A stretch of 64,000 bases of DNA from the NCBI RefSeq assembly GCF_005222785.1, contig NZ_STGH01000002.1, forward strand, positions 744,001 through 808,000, given 5' to 3'. This stretch comes from Rhodobacter sp. SY28-1 (GTDB taxonomy: Bacteria; Pseudomonadota; Alphaproteobacteria; Rhodobacterales; Rhodobacteraceae). Under the pieces are notes generated by a model. The model was not told the origin of the DNA and did not search any database. It was given only the letters and a program-made list of their open reading frames with translations. Made by a program: the position numbers and the translations under genes. Positions 36,241 through 44,971 of the stretch are shown piece after piece. Each line of letters starts with the position of its first letter. Position 1 is the stretch's first letter.

Positions 36241-36686
36241 CCGACTGGGTCACGTTCGAAGCGAGCATTGAACCTCTGGCTTGGGGAAAGTCGACCTACA
36301 CCATCCTCCGTCTGCCCAAAGCGGCCCTTGAGGCCCTCGGCCCCTGTCGCCGCGTCGAGGGCGAGATCGCCGAACAGCCGGTCAACCTCGCCCTCTCCCG
36401 CGCGCCGGTTGTAGATGGCACCTTCCTCTGGACCGGGCAAAGCCTTCTTGACCGCATCGGCATCCAGCCCGGTGAGCCGGTCGAAGTCCGCCTTCGCCCC
36501 GCTGCGGATGACCGCGTCGACCTTGACCCCGACGTCGCGGCCGCACTCCGCGCCAGCGGGGTGATGACGGCGTGGGAAAGCCTGACCCCCGGCAAGAGAC
36601 GCGGCCTTCTCTACCAGATCGCCACCGCCAAGACCGAACCGACCCGTCAGAAACGCATCCAACGCCTTGTCGAGGACCTGTCATGA
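36237..36686 (+). CDS. YdeI/OmpD-associated family protein (DUF1905 plus OmdA)
   Basis: 149 residues, cytosolic. The N-terminal DUF1905 barrel contains [19 protein letters not shown], and the C-terminal OmdA segment [20 protein letters not shown] is the family hallmark. Related proteins are called bacteriocin-protection or YdeI-like; no activity is firmly known. Overlaps ispH by four bases and the following gene by four bases. A longer frame on the same strand across ispH is a shadow. Confidence 0.87.
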   Translation: MTDWVTFEASIEPLAWGKSTYTILRLPKAALEALGPCRRVEGEIAEQPVNLALSRAPVVDGTFLWTGQSLLDRIGIQPGEPVEVRLRPAADDRVDLDPDVAAALRASGVMTAWESLTPGKRRGLLYQIATAKTEPTRQKRIQRLVEDLS

Positions 36687-37159
36687 TCCGCCCCGGTCTA
36701 TTCGCCCTCCTTGTCGCCTTCGCCCTGCCTGCCCAGGCCGACGAGCTCGCCCCGGTCCTGGCCGACTACTGGACGAACTCCGGCAGCCTTCCCCCTGAAT
36801 ATGCCTGGGAAACCAGCGTCCTGATCCGCGAGGACGGGCAGTTGGAACTGAAGCATTGCAAGGGCTACGAGACCGAAGGCCCGGCCTGCAAGCAGCGCAC
36901 GGCAAAGGTCTCGGACACCGCGCTTGCGGCGATCCGGGCAGCGGCAACCGAAAGCGGGCTGATCGAACGGCCTGCCAACGAAACCGACACGCCCATGGTG
37001 GGCGGCGGGCTGACCTGGGGTCGGGTCAATCTGGCGGCGGGGACGGTCGAGCTTCCCTCGCAACCCTCCGACGCCGATGTCGAACGGGTGAACAAGGTGC
37101 TTGCCACTATCGCGGACGCGATCCCGCCCCGCTTTGACCGTTTCACTGATCCGGACTGA
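36683..37159 (+). CDS. Exported protein of unknown function
   Basis: 158 residues with a signal peptide (LFALLVAFALPAQA, cut near residue 19). The mature part has two cysteines, KHCKGYETEGPACKQ, close enough for a disulfide. No family recognised with confidence; similar small exported proteins occur in roseobacters. The ATG overlaps the previous stop (ATGA at 36683-36686), so expression is coupled to the ispH operon. Confidence 0.78.
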   Translation: MIRPGLFALLVAFALPAQADELAPVLADYWTNSGSLPPEYAWETSVLIREDGQLELKHCKGYETEGPACKQRTAKVSDTALAAIRAAATESGLIERPANETDTPMVGGGLTWGRVNLAAGTVELPSQPSDADVERVNKVLATIADAIPPRFDRFTDPD

Positions 37160-37195
37160 CTGGCCATGCGCCCAACGGCAGGCTAGATCATCCGC

Positions 37196-37657
37196 ATGAC
37201 TGACGACACCCGCATCCCACGCTCTGCCCTTCTGCTCGGCCTCGCCGGGCTTTTGCCATTCCTCTGGTCCGCGACCACCCATCTTTTCCCCGATCTCGCG
37301 GCGACGGCGGCGCAGGTCGTCTCGCCGATGTTCGTGGGCGCCGTTGTCGGGATCACTTACGGCACCGTGATCCTGTCCTTCATGTCCGGCGTCCTCTGGG
37401 GATTTGCGACCCGCGCCGAGGGGCGCGAGGCCGCTGTCGCCTACACGCTTTCCGTGATCCCGGCGCTCTGGGCTTTCTTCATGGTCAACGATGCCTCGGA
37501 CATTTCGGCGATCTTCCTTGCGGCGGGCTTCGTCGGCCTTCTCCTTCTCGACGCCGTCTTCCAGGCCTGGGGCCTTGCTCCGCGCTGGTGGCTGCGCCTC
37601 AGGGTCATGCTGACCGTCGTCGTCCTCGCCTGCCTTGCCATCCCCTTGCAGGCCTGA
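37196..37657 (+). CDS. DUF3429 membrane protein
   Basis: 153 residues, five predicted membrane helices. Pattern [14 protein letters not shown] and [17 protein letters not shown] match DUF3429, a family common in alpha- and gammaproteobacteria. Function unknown. Four bases separate its stop from rnhA. Confidence 0.87.
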   Translation: MTDDTRIPRSALLLGLAGLLPFLWSATTHLFPDLAATAAQVVSPMFVGAVVGITYGTVILSFMSGVLWGFATRAEGREAAVAYTLSVIPALWAFFMVNDASDISAIFLAAGFVGLLLLDAVFQAWGLAPRWWLRLRVMLTVVVLACLAIPLQA

Positions 37658-37661
37658 CGCG

Positions 37662-38120
37662 ATGCCCGAGCTTTTCGCTTATACCGACGGCGCCTGCTCC
37701 GGGAACCCCGGCCCCGGCGGCTGGGGAGTCCTGATGATCGCGCGGGAAAACGGCACCGTCATCAAGGAGCGCACCCTGCAGGGCGGCGAGCCCCTGACCA
37801 CCAACAACCGGATGGAACTTCTGGCCGCGATCTCGGCGCTGGAGGCCCTGTCCCGACCATCCGAACTGACCATCGTCACCGACAGCGCCTATGTGAAGAA
37901 CGGCATCACCGAATGGATGCCCGCGTGGAAACGCAAGAACTGGCGCACTGCGGGCGGCTCTCCGGTCAAGAATGTCGAGCTTTGGCAGAGGCTTGAGGCC
38001 GCCGCCGCCCGGCACCAGGTCACCTGGCGCTGGATCAAGGGCCATGCCGGCCACGCCGAGAACGAACGCGCCGACGCGCTGGCCCGCGCCGGGATGGCGC
38101 CGTTCAAGGCCCCCGCGTGA
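37662..38120 (+). CDS. rnhA: Ribonuclease HI
   Basis: Cuts RNA in RNA-DNA hybrids. 152 residues, full length. The catalytic set is visible: Asp9 in [14 protein letters not shown], Glu52 in NNRMELLA, Asp74 in VTDSAYV, with the final [14 protein letters not shown] holding the last acidic residue; [10 protein letters not shown] is part of the basic hybrid-binding handle. Start at 37662 by family N-terminus. The stop overlaps the next gene (TGATG). Confidence 0.96.
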   Translation: MPELFAYTDGACSGNPGPGGWGVLMIARENGTVIKERTLQGGEPLTTNNRMELLAAISALEALSRPSELTIVTDSAYVKNGITEWMPAWKRKNWRTAGGSPVKNVELWQRLEAAAARHQVTWRWIKGHAGHAENERADALARAGMAPFKAPA

Positions 38121-38764
38121 TGTCTGCCTTCACGCTTCTCGACGGGCTGGACTACGCCTCGGTGCTGGTCTTCGCCCTGACCGGCGCGCTTGCTGCCAGC
38201 CGGTCGCAACTGGACATCGTCGGCTTCATCTTCATTGCCTGCCTGACCGCCGTCGGGGGCGGCACCCTGCGCGATGCGATCCTGAACCGCGAGGTTTTCT
38301 GGGTCGCCGATCCGCTGGTCCTGGGCGTCGCAACCATTGCCGCAATCCTGGTCTTCTTTACCGCCCATCTTCTGGAAAGCCGCTACCGCGCGCTTCTGTG
38401 GTTCGACGCTTTCGCCCTTGCGGTCGCCGTCCCGGCCGGCGTGGCCGTTGCGCTGGCCGAGGGGCAGGGTTGGCCCATCGTCCTGGTCATGGGAATGCTG
38501 ACCGGCTGCATGGGCGGCCTGCTGCGCGACGTGGTCTGCAACGAAGTCCCGCTGGTCCTGAAACAGGGCGAGCTCTATGCGACCTGCGCCATGGCTGGGT
38601 CGCTGGGCGCGGTGCTGGCGGGGATGGCGGGGCTTGGTCAAGGGTTGTCGCTGGCGATCTGCGCGGGCCTCGTCTTCGTGTTGCGCGCAGGCAGCATTGC
38701 GCTGGGATGGCGGCTTCCGGTCTACAAGTCCGAACCACCGAAACCAGGGTCGCCGAAGCGCTAG
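38120..38764 (+). CDS. TRIC-type cation channel family protein (UPF0126)
   Basis: 214 residues from the ATG at 38120 (a GTG at 38117 is also possible). Six to seven membrane helices in two repeated halves, each with a glycine-rich hallmark: CLTAVGGGTLRDAILNR and MLTGCMGGLLRDVVCNE. Prokaryotic members form trimeric potassium-permeable channels; the role here is inferred. Coupled to rnhA by overlap. Confidence 0.9.
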   Translation: MSAFTLLDGLDYASVLVFALTGALAASRSQLDIVGFIFIACLTAVGGGTLRDAILNREVFWVADPLVLGVATIAAILVFFTAHLLESRYRALLWFDAFALAVAVPAGVAVALAEGQGWPIVLVMGMLTGCMGGLLRDVVCNEVPLVLKQGELYATCAMAGSLGAVLAGMAGLGQGLSLAICAGLVFVLRAGSIALGWRLPVYKSEPPKPGSPKR

Positions 38765-38781
38765 ATCCTGCTTGTCACCTG

Positions 38782-38795
38782 AACGAACATTCGTT
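38782..38795. promoter_or_regulatory. Palindromic operator before the TetR gene
   Basis: AACGAA-CA-TTCGTT, perfect 6-base arms, 13 bases before the TetR-family ATG. Its size and position fit autoregulation by the encoded repressor. It overlaps the likely promoter. Confidence 0.6.
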
Positions 38796-38807
38796 TAGGA
38801 TTCGTCC

Positions 38808-39308
38808 ATGCCCCGCACCCGCGTGATCCCGGACGGCCAGGTCTTCTCCATCATCCAGCGCATGCTGGACGAAGGCGGTGAAAAGGCCGTGTCCTTCGGC
38901 ACGGTCAGCACGGCCACCGGCCTGGCCCCGCCCAGCCTTGTCCAGCGCTACGGCTCCCGCGATGCCATGGTGCGCGCTGCACGACTGGCCGCCTGGGACG
39001 CGCTGGACGTTCGCCTGGCCGAGGCGGTCGTCCAGACTGCCGGGAAAGGGCCGCAAGGGCTTCTCAAGGCGCTCGGTCCAGTCAACGCCGCCGCCATTGC
39101 CTCTGACCTGCGCGATCCCGAACTGGCCGGTCGCGCTGCGAACTGGCGCATGGCCGTCGAAGCGGCCCTGACGGACCGGATGGGCAACGGCAACAAGGCC
39201 CGCGAAAGCGCGGCCTTGCTGTTCGCAGCCTGGCAGGGTCAGGCGCTCTGGTCCGCAGCGGGAGAGTCGGCCTTCCGCCTGAAGGACGCGGTCAAGCGCC
39301 TTACTTAG
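38808..39308 (+). CDS. TetR-like transcriptional regulator
   Basis: 166 residues. The N-terminal helix-turn-helix is visible as VSFGTVSTATGLAPPSLVQRYGSRDAMV, matching the TetR pattern of a recognition helix followed by an aromatic residue and an acidic turn. The C-terminal ligand domain is short and helical. A palindrome lies just upstream. Its stop overlaps the end of the opposite-strand GlsB-type gene by 8 bases. Target genes other than itself are not evident. Confidence 0.85.
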   Translation: MPRTRVIPDGQVFSIIQRMLDEGGEKAVSFGTVSTATGLAPPSLVQRYGSRDAMVRAARLAAWDALDVRLAEAVVQTAGKGPQGLLKALGPVNAAAIASDLRDPELAGRAANWRMAVEAALTDRMGNGNKARESAALLFAAWQGQALWSAAGESAFRLKDAVKRLT

Positions 39309-39534
39309 CCCAGGATTTCCACGCCCAGATCAGGATCAGCGCACCCAGCAGTGCGCCGACGAACCCGGCCCCGATCCCGGCGAGCATGACCAGCCCGCGC
39401 AGGACGACCGTGCCGATCAAGGCCCCCAGCACGCCCAGCGCGATGGTCGACGGTGTGTCCATGTTCACCTTCAGGATGCGGCTGGCCAGAAAGCCCACGG
39501 CAACCCCGACGATCAAGAGAGCAACTAGCGGCAT
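39301..39534 (-). CDS. GlsB/YeaQ/YmgE family membrane protein
   Basis: 77 residues with three membrane helices and the glycine-rich pattern MPLVALLIVGVAVGFLASRI and STIALGVLGALIGTVV. This small family was called transglycosylase-associated and is often stress-induced; function unknown. Strong GGGAGGG ribosome site before the ATG at 39532-39534. A longer frame open upstream is a shadow of fmt. Confidence 0.85.
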   Translation of the reverse strand: MPLVALLIVGVAVGFLASRILKVNMDTPSTIALGVLGALIGTVVLRGLVMLAGIGAGFVGALLGALILIWAWKSWAK

Positions 39535-39587
39535 GGCGTCCCTCCCCACTCCTGTCCGTGGAATATGGGAACCCCGATGCCCCTGCG

Positions 39588-40478
39588 CTATAGTGCCGCA
39601 GGCAAAATCAGCCCGCGCAGCACCTCGGCCACAGGCATCGGCCGCTTCCCCTCGCGCTGCGCCTCCAGCACCTCGACCGCACCCTCGCCACAGGCCACGG
39701 TGAAACCGCCGAGCACCTGGCCGGGGGCGCCTGTGCCATCGGCCAGCCGCGACCGCAGCAGCTTCACCCGCTCGCCGTTGACCTCCACCCAGGCCCCCGG
39801 AAACGGCGACAGCCCGCGGATCTGCCGGTCCACCTCCACCGCGGGACGGGTCCAGTCGATGCGTGCCTCGGCCTTGTCGATCTTGGCGGCATAGGTCACG
39901 CCCGCCTCGGGCTGCGGGACCGCAGGGATCGGCGGCCGCTCCAGCGCCTCCACGATCAACCGCGCTCCCAGGGCGCTCAGCCGGTCGTGCAACTCTGCCG
40001 TCGTCTCCTCGGCCCCGATGCCCACCGCCTCGCGCATGAGGACAGGCCCGGTATCCAGCCCCGCCTCCATCTGCATGATGCAGACCCCGGTTTCCCGGTC
40101 GCCCGTCATGATCGCCCGATGGATCGGAGCCGCGCCGCGCCAACGGGGCAGCAGGCTCGCATGGATGTTCAGGCAGCCCAGACGCGGCGCATCCAGCACC
40201 GCTTGCGGCAGGATCAGCCCATAGGCCACGACCACTGCAACGTCGGCCCCCAAGGCCGCGAACTCTGCCACCGCTTCCGGGTTGCGCAGCGACACCGGAT
40301 GCCGCACCGGCAACCCCAACGCCTCTGCCCGCGCCTGCACCGGGCTTGGCCGGTCCGCCTTGCCCCGCCCCGCCGGGCGCGTCGGCTGGCAGTAGACGGC
40401 GACGATCTCATGCCGCTGATGCAGCGCCTCCAACACCGGGACCGAGAACTCTGGCGTTCCCATGAAAACTACTTTCAT
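39588..40478 (-). CDS. fmt: Methionyl-tRNA formyltransferase
   Basis: Formylates initiator Met-tRNA using 10-formyl-tetrahydrofolate. 296 residues. Catalytic Asn104, His106 and Asp142 are in [19 protein letters not shown] and [10 protein letters not shown]. The N-terminal [19 protein letters not shown] is diagnostic. The ATG overlaps the stop of the deformylase-like gene (ATGA), so three genes, def, def-like and fmt, form one translation unit. Confidence 0.97.
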   Translation of the reverse strand: MKVVFMGTPEFSVPVLEALHQRHEIVAVYCQPTRPAGRGKADRPSPVQARAEALGLPVRHPVSLRNPEAVAEFAALGADVAVVVAYGLILPQAVLDAPRLGCLNIHASLLPRWRGAAPIHRAIMTGDRETGVCIMQMEAGLDTGPVLMREAVGIGAEETTAELHDRLSALGARLIVEALERPPIPAVPQPEAGVTYAAKIDKAEARIDWTRPAVEVDRQIRGLSPFPGAWVEVNGERVKLLRSRLADGTGAPGQVLGGFTVACGEGAVEVLEAQREGKRPMPVAEVLRGLILPAAL

Positions 40479-40978
40479 CCGCGCCGTCCCAGCTTGCCCG
40501 CCTTGGCGATCAGCATCTTGCGCTTCAGCGGTGAAAGATGGTCGAAGTACAGCTTCCCCGCCAGATGGTCGATCTGGTGCTGCACCGATGTCGCCCAAAG
40601 GCCGACGAAATCCCGCTCTTCTACGGCGCCCTGCTCGTTCACGAACCGCACCGTCACCGCCCGGGGACGCGAAATCACCGCCGAGACGCCGGGCATATTG
40701 GGCGAGGCCTCCTCGTGCTCGCGCATCTGCCCGCTGGCATGCAGCACTTCCGGGTTCGCCATCCGGACCGCCTGCCCCCGCGCTTCGGAACAATCCACCA
40801 CCGCCAGCCGCAGGGGAACGCCGATCTGCACAGCGGCCAGGCCATAGCCCGGCATCGCATCCATCGTGTCGATCATGTCGGCCCAGACCCTACGCACCTC
40901 ATCGGTGATCGCGGCCACATCCGCCGCCGGGGTCCGCAGCACGGGCGAAGGCCAGGGCAGGCAGCGCCGGACTGTCAC
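40475..40978 (-). CDS. Peptide deformylase-like protein, active site altered
   Basis: 167 residues, aligned without gaps to the true deformylase upstream over the active site. Motif 1 is kept (GYGLAAVQ). In motif 2 the metal-ligand cysteine is replaced by Ser92 (EEASPNMPG instead of EEGCLSIPE), and in motif 3 the catalytic glutamate is replaced by Gln135 (QHQIDHL instead of QHEIDHL); both histidines remain. It is therefore unlikely to deformylate by the usual mechanism. Starts with GTG, overlapping the def stop. Could modulate the neighbouring enzymes or bind another ligand. Confidence 0.9.
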   Translation of the reverse strand: MTVRRCLPWPSPVLRTPAADVAAITDEVRRVWADMIDTMDAMPGYGLAAVQIGVPLRLAVVDCSEARGQAVRMANPEVLHASGQMREHEEASPNMPGVSAVISRPRAVTVRFVNEQGAVEERDFVGLWATSVQHQIDHLAGKLYFDHLSPLKRKMLIAKAGKLGRRG

Positions 40979-41487
40979 GCCCGCGCCCGTTCCCGCTTCA
41001 GCTTTTCCATCTTCCGCGTGATCATCTGGCGCTTCAGCGGCCCGAGATAGTCGATGAACAGCTTGCCATCCAGATGGTCGATCTCGTGCTGCACGCAGGT
41101 CGCCCAGAGGCCTGCAAACTGGCGTTCCTGCACCTGCCCCTCAAGGTCCAGCCAGCGCACCTGCACCTCGGCCGGGCGCTTCACCTCGGCATATTGTTCC
41201 GGGATCGACAGGCAGCCTTCCTCGTAGGTCGACACATCCTCGGAGGACCACAGGATTTCCGGGTTCACCAGCGCCATCGGCTCCGGGTCGCCCTCCTTGA
41301 TGCAGTCCATCACGATCACACGCTTGGTCACGCCGACCTGCGGCGCGGCAAGGCCGATGCCCGGCGCGTCATACATGGTTTCCAGCATGTCGGCGGCCAA
41401 CTGCCGGATCTCGGGCGTGATTTCCGCCACGGGATCGCAGACCTTCTTGAGGCGCGGGTCAGGATGGATCAGGATGGGACGGATCAT
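40975..41487 (-). CDS. def: Peptide deformylase
   Basis: Removes the N-formyl group from nascent proteins; iron or zinc enzyme. 170 residues with all three motifs intact: GIGLAAPQ, EEGCLSIP (Cys92) and QHEIDHLDG (His134, Glu135, His138). First gene of a def, def-like, fmt unit, each joined by a four-base overlap. The upstream region is shared with the divergent lyase gene. Confidence 0.97.
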   Translation of the reverse strand: MIRPILIHPDPRLKKVCDPVAEITPEIRQLAADMLETMYDAPGIGLAAPQVGVTKRVIVMDCIKEGDPEPMALVNPEILWSSEDVSTYEEGCLSIPEQYAEVKRPAEVQVRWLDLEGQVQERQFAGLWATCVQHEIDHLDGKLFIDYLGPLKRQMITRKMEKLKRERARA

Positions 41488-41687
41488 GCAAGCGATCTAC
41501 GAAAGCAGGCCCGTGATGGCAAGAGGCAGGCGCGCAGCCGTGTGTTCCTCTCTCGTTGACATTTGGAATGGAGAAAGTTCCACGTTGATCCGCAATTTCA
41601 GAACAAGTATCCAAGTTCAGCATAATATTCGGGATGACTTCCCGCTCATGATGAAATAATCGGATGAAAATCCCAAACGACAGGCCC

Positions 41688-42866
41688 ATGGACATGACCT
41701 TCGACACCCCAATCTCCCGCGCCGGCTCGCACTGCGTCAAGTGGGACATGCTTGAACCGCTTTACGGTCTGAAACCGGACGAAGGCCTTGCCATGTGGGT
41801 CGCGGACATGGAGTTCAAGCCGCCGCAGGTGGTGCAGGACGCGCTGCAGAAGATGCTGGACCACGGGGTCTACGGCTATTTCGGCGACGACACGGCCTAT
41901 CTCGACGCGATCCGTTGGTGGATGTCGAACCGCCATGGTTGGGAGGTACAGCCTGACTGGATCTTCACCACCCACGGCCTCGTCAACGGCACAGCGCTCT
42001 GCGTCCACAGCTACACCCAGCCCGGCGACGCGGTGATCCTGATGACCCCGGTCTACCATGCCTTCGCCCGGATCATCAAAGCGGCGGGCCGCGAGGTGAC
42101 CGAATGCCCGCTGACCCTGCAGGACGGCTTGGCGCAGATCGACACTGCGGACTGGGAAAAGCGCCTGACGGGTCGAGAGAAGATGCTGATCCTCTGCTCG
42201 CCCCATAACCCCGGCGGCCGGGTCTGGACCACTGACGAACTGCGGGCCGTTGCCGACTTCTGCGTGAAGCACGACCTGATCCTCGTCTCGGACGAGATCC
42301 ACCACGACCTGGTCTATCCGGGCCAGAAGCACACCGTCATGGCCCTTGCCGCACCGCAGATCGCCGACCGGCTGGTCATCATGACGGCCACGACCAAGAC
42401 CTTCAACATCGCGGGCGCCCATATCGGCAACGTCATCATCGCCGACCCTGCGCTGCGCAAGACCTTTGCCAACACGATGAACGCAATGGGCATCTCGCCC
42501 AATTCCTTCGGGATGCACATGGCGACCGCCGCCTATTCCCCTGAAGGGGCCGCCTGGGTTGATGCGCTGATGCGTTACCTCGATGGCAACCGACAGGTGT
42601 TCGACGACGGCGTGAATGCGATACCCGGCCTCCGCTCGACCCGGCTTGAGGCGACCTATCTCGCCTGGGTCGATTTCTCGGGCACCGGCATGGCCCAGGG
42701 CGAGTTCATCGACCGCGTGCAGAAGACCGCCAAGATCGCCACCAACCACGGCGCCAGCTTCGGCACCGGGGGCGAGACCTTCTTGCGCTTCAACCTCGCC
42801 TGCCCCCGCGCCCAGGTGGTGGATGCAGTGGCCCGTCTGGAAAGGGCCTTTGCCGACCTGCAATGA
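41688..42866 (+). CDS. PLP-dependent C-S lyase, MalY/PatB type
   Basis: 392 residues, fold-type I aminotransferase family. The Schiff-base lysine is in MTATTKTFNIAGAH, the PLP-phosphate and ring contacts are in CSPHNPGGRVW and LVSDEIHHDLVYPG. The opening SRAGSHCVKWDMLEPLYG is typical of MalY/PatB cystathionine beta-lyases, which release thiols from cysteine conjugates and can also act as regulators. In-frame starts exist at 41664, 41688 and 41694; none has a strong ribosome site, and 41688 fits the family. Coupled by overlap to the next gene. Confidence 0.88.
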   Translation: MDMTFDTPISRAGSHCVKWDMLEPLYGLKPDEGLAMWVADMEFKPPQVVQDALQKMLDHGVYGYFGDDTAYLDAIRWWMSNRHGWEVQPDWIFTTHGLVNGTALCVHSYTQPGDAVILMTPVYHAFARIIKAAGREVTECPLTLQDGLAQIDTADWEKRLTGREKMLILCSPHNPGGRVWTTDELRAVADFCVKHDLILVSDEIHHDLVYPGQKHTVMALAAPQIADRLVIMTATTKTFNIAGAHIGNVIIADPALRKTFANTMNAMGISPNSFGMHMATAAYSPEGAAWVDALMRYLDGNRQVFDDGVNAIPGLRSTRLEATYLAWVDFSGTGMAQGEFIDRVQKTAKIATNHGASFGTGGETFLRFNLACPRAQVVDAVARLERAFADLQ

Positions 42867-43402
42867 TCCGGCTTCTGCGCCTTCTGGTCTACCTGTTCCT
42901 GCTGATCGGTCTCGGCTTCATCGCGGCGTCGATGTACAGCCCGCCGGTCAGGATGGCAGCGCCGCCGCCGCCGCCGTTGACCGGCACGGTAGAGCGGATC
43001 GTGATCGAGAAATCCGCCCGCCGGATGCAACTGATCCAGGACGGCAAGCCGGTGCGCACCTACCAGATCGCGCTCGGCTTCACGCCCGAGGGCGACAAGC
43101 TCCAACAGGGCGACGGGAAGACCCCAGAGGGCGAATTCACCATCGACCGCCGCAACGCTGAAAGTGCTTTTCATTTGTCCGTCGGCCTGAACTACCCCGG
43201 CGCCGAGGACATCCAGCGCGCGGCCGAGGCGGGCTATTCGCCTGGGGGCGACATCTTCATCCACGGCCAGCCGAACGCTCTGCCCGAAGGCTTCAAGCTG
43301 AAGGGCGACTGGACGGCGGGCTGCATCGCCCTGACCAATGCCGAAATGCGCGAGGTCTGGGCGGTGACGCCCATCGGGACCAAGGTCGAAATCCGCCCGT
43401 GA
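42863..43402 (+). CDS. L,D-transpeptidase (YkuD family)
   Basis: 179-residue periplasmic protein with an N-terminal membrane anchor (about 4-24) and a proline-rich linker. The YkuD domain shows His134 in IFIHGQPN and catalytic Cys154 in WTAGCIALTN. Such enzymes cross-link peptidoglycan or attach proteins to it through meso-diaminopimelate. Its ATG overlaps the previous stop (ATGA). Ends before palindromic repeat site E. Confidence 0.92.
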   Translation: MIRLLRLLVYLFLLIGLGFIAASMYSPPVRMAAPPPPPLTGTVERIVIEKSARRMQLIQDGKPVRTYQIALGFTPEGDKLQQGDGKTPEGEFTIDRRNAESAFHLSVGLNYPGAEDIQRAAEAGYSPGGDIFIHGQPNALPEGFKLKGDWTAGCIALTNAEMREVWAVTPIGTKVEIRP

Positions 43403-43439
43403 TGTTTCTCGACGACCTCGTCACGCCTCGCCGCTTCCC

Positions 43440-43467
43440 CGACGGAAGCCGAAGGCGCACGAGGAGG
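43440..43467. repeat. CTCCTCG/CTCGTCG repeat, site E (one good module)
   Basis: GACGGAAGCCGAAGGCGCAC followed by GAGGAGG matches the right module of site D over 27 bases with one deleted base. The left partner (43408-43437) is only loosely complementary. Lies 38 bases after the transpeptidase stop, in a convergent junction. Confidence 0.6.
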
Positions 43468-43468
43468 C

Positions 43469-43822
43469 TTAGGCTTTCGACAGATAGCCCACCGGCGCGT
43501 TCTCATCCCGCCAGAAATCCAGCGGAGCCCGCCCGGTCACCGCCGTCGCGCGCTTGAAGTCGCAGACGAGTTCGCCGTTCTCGATGCTTGACGCCATGAT
43601 CAGGCACTGGAAGACATGTCGCGAGCCGTCGTAGACATCGACCAGCCCGCGCAGCTTGCCGGGCGAGAAATCCGCATCCAGCGCGAACCCGTTATCCCAG
43701 AACCGCAGCACCGGATAGACGGCATCGCCGACCTGCACCCGAAGCCGCGACTTGCGCTTCAGATCACGTTTGCGCGCCGCATCCAGCCCTTCGCGCACTT
43801 CCTTCGGCAGAAACTCAAGCAT
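43469..43822 (-). CDS. Conserved small protein, PilZ-like fold possible
   Basis: 117 residues from the ATG at 43820-43822. Opens MLEFLPKEVREGLDAARKRD with a basic stretch KRKSRLRVQ, followed by VYPVLRFWDNGFALDADFSPGKLRG and DVYDGSRHVFQCLI. The basic RxxxR-like start and the later D-x-S-P-G-x-x-R turn recall PilZ domains that bind cyclic di-GMP, but the match is loose. Similar proteins of this size are common in Rhodobacteraceae. Function unknown. Confidence 0.72.
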   Translation of the reverse strand: MLEFLPKEVREGLDAARKRDLKRKSRLRVQVGDAVYPVLRFWDNGFALDADFSPGKLRGLVDVYDGSRHVFQCLIMASSIENGELVCDFKRATAVTGRAPLDFWRDENAPVGYLSKA

Positions 43823-43980
43823 GGCAGCCTCGTACACACCGTAACCCTGATTGTGGGTCGCACCGGCGAAAAATCAAGTTGCCACAAGGGTATTGCACGA
43901 TTGTAAACGCCACATGGCACCGACACCACGGATTCCCGCAACCATTGGTTGACCACGGCGCGCACGGACATTGCTGCGCA

Positions 43981-44030
43981 GCGAAATCACCGCACGCCCC
44001 CCTCAACGCTTGCGAATCACCGCGCGCCCC
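43981..44030 (+). repeat. Direct repeat before cbiB
   Basis: GCGAAATCACCGCACGCCCC (43981-44000) is repeated at 44012-44030 as GCGAATCACCGCGCGCCCC, starting 31 bases later. The second copy ends 16 bases before the cbiB ATG. Could be a regulator-binding pair or a chance duplication. Confidence 0.45.
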
Positions 44031-44046
44031 GGGATAGCCAAGCGCC

Positions 44047-44946
44047 ATGATCCTGATCGTCGCCCTCCTCCTCGACGCAGCCTTCGGCGAGCCCCGCTGG
44101 CTCTGGGACCGGCTGCCGCACCCCGCCGTCCTGATGGGGCGGCTGGTGGGCTGGTGCGACCGCCGCTTCAACCGCGACGGCGACCTCAAGCTCAAGGGCA
44201 CGCTGGTTGCCGCGGGCCTCGCCCTGACCGGGCTGACCCTCGGCTGGTTGATCCATTTGATCCCCGACCATGGCGTCCTGGAAGCCCTCGCCGTCGCCAT
44301 CCTCGTCGCGCAGAAAAGCCTCGTCGAGCACGTCCGCGCCGTGGCGACGGCCCTCCGCCGCTCGATCCCCGAGGGCCGCCATGCCGTCAGCATGATCGTC
44401 GGCCGTGATACCGCCGAAATGACCGGCCCCGACATCAGCCGCGCCGCCATCGAAAGCGCGGCCGAAAACCTGTCCGACGGCGTCGTCGCCCCCGTCTTCT
44501 GGTATCTCCTCCTCGGCCTGCCCGGCATCCTCGCCTACAAGCTGGTCAACACCGCCGACAGCATGATCGGCCACCTGACGCCCCGCTACAAAGACTTCGG
44601 CTGGGCCTCGGCCCGCCTTGACGACGTCCTGAACCTGATCCCCGCCCGACTGACCGCGCTCCTCATCGCGCTGACCCATGGCTGGATCGACCCCGCCCCC
44701 ATCCTCCGCGACGCGCCAAAGCACCGCAGCCCCAACGCAGGCTGGCCGGAGGCGGCTCTCGCCCCGGTGCTGAACGTCGCCCTCTCCGGCCCGCGCAGCT
44801 ATCACGGCGTCCGTAAGGACTATCCCTGGGTCTGGCCCGAGGGCCGCCGCGACCCGGGCCCTGACGACATCGACGCCGCCGCCGACGCGCTGTGGCGGGT
44901 CTGGGGCGCACTCCTTGCGGTTGCCGTTCTGGTGGCGCTCACCTAA
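44047..44946 (+). CDS. cbiB: Adenosylcobinamide-phosphate synthase
   Basis: 299-residue membrane enzyme that attaches aminopropanol (phosphate) to adenosylcobyric acid in cobalamin synthesis; called CobD in the aerobic nomenclature. Four to five membrane helices. Blocks: LLLDAAFGEPRWLWDRLPHP, GRDTAEMTGPDISRAAIESA (the conserved loop) and YKLVNTADSMIGH. No other cobalamin gene adjoins, but it agrees with the adenosyltransferase at 2.9 kb. No cobalamin riboswitch is seen upstream. Confidence 0.94.
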   Translation: MILIVALLLDAAFGEPRWLWDRLPHPAVLMGRLVGWCDRRFNRDGDLKLKGTLVAAGLALTGLTLGWLIHLIPDHGVLEALAVAILVAQKSLVEHVRAVATALRRSIPEGRHAVSMIVGRDTAEMTGPDISRAAIESAAENLSDGVVAPVFWYLLLGLPGILAYKLVNTADSMIGHLTPRYKDFGWASARLDDVLNLIPARLTALLIALTHGWIDPAPILRDAPKHRSPNAGWPEAALAPVLNVALSGPRSYHGVRKDYPWVWPEGRRDPGPDDIDAAADALWRVWGALLAVAVLVALT

Positions 44947-44971
44947 CTTCTCCGAAACATCCGGAGACCTC

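Noticed and set aside
35388-36686. A 432-codon plus-strand frame over ispH
   Set aside because: Its first part is an Arg/Pro-rich shadow of ispH; only the last 149 codons, starting at 36237, form a real protein.
43823-44046. Possible cobalamin riboswitch before cbiB
   Set aside because: The region is short and lacks the B12-box; only a 19-20 base direct repeat is seen.
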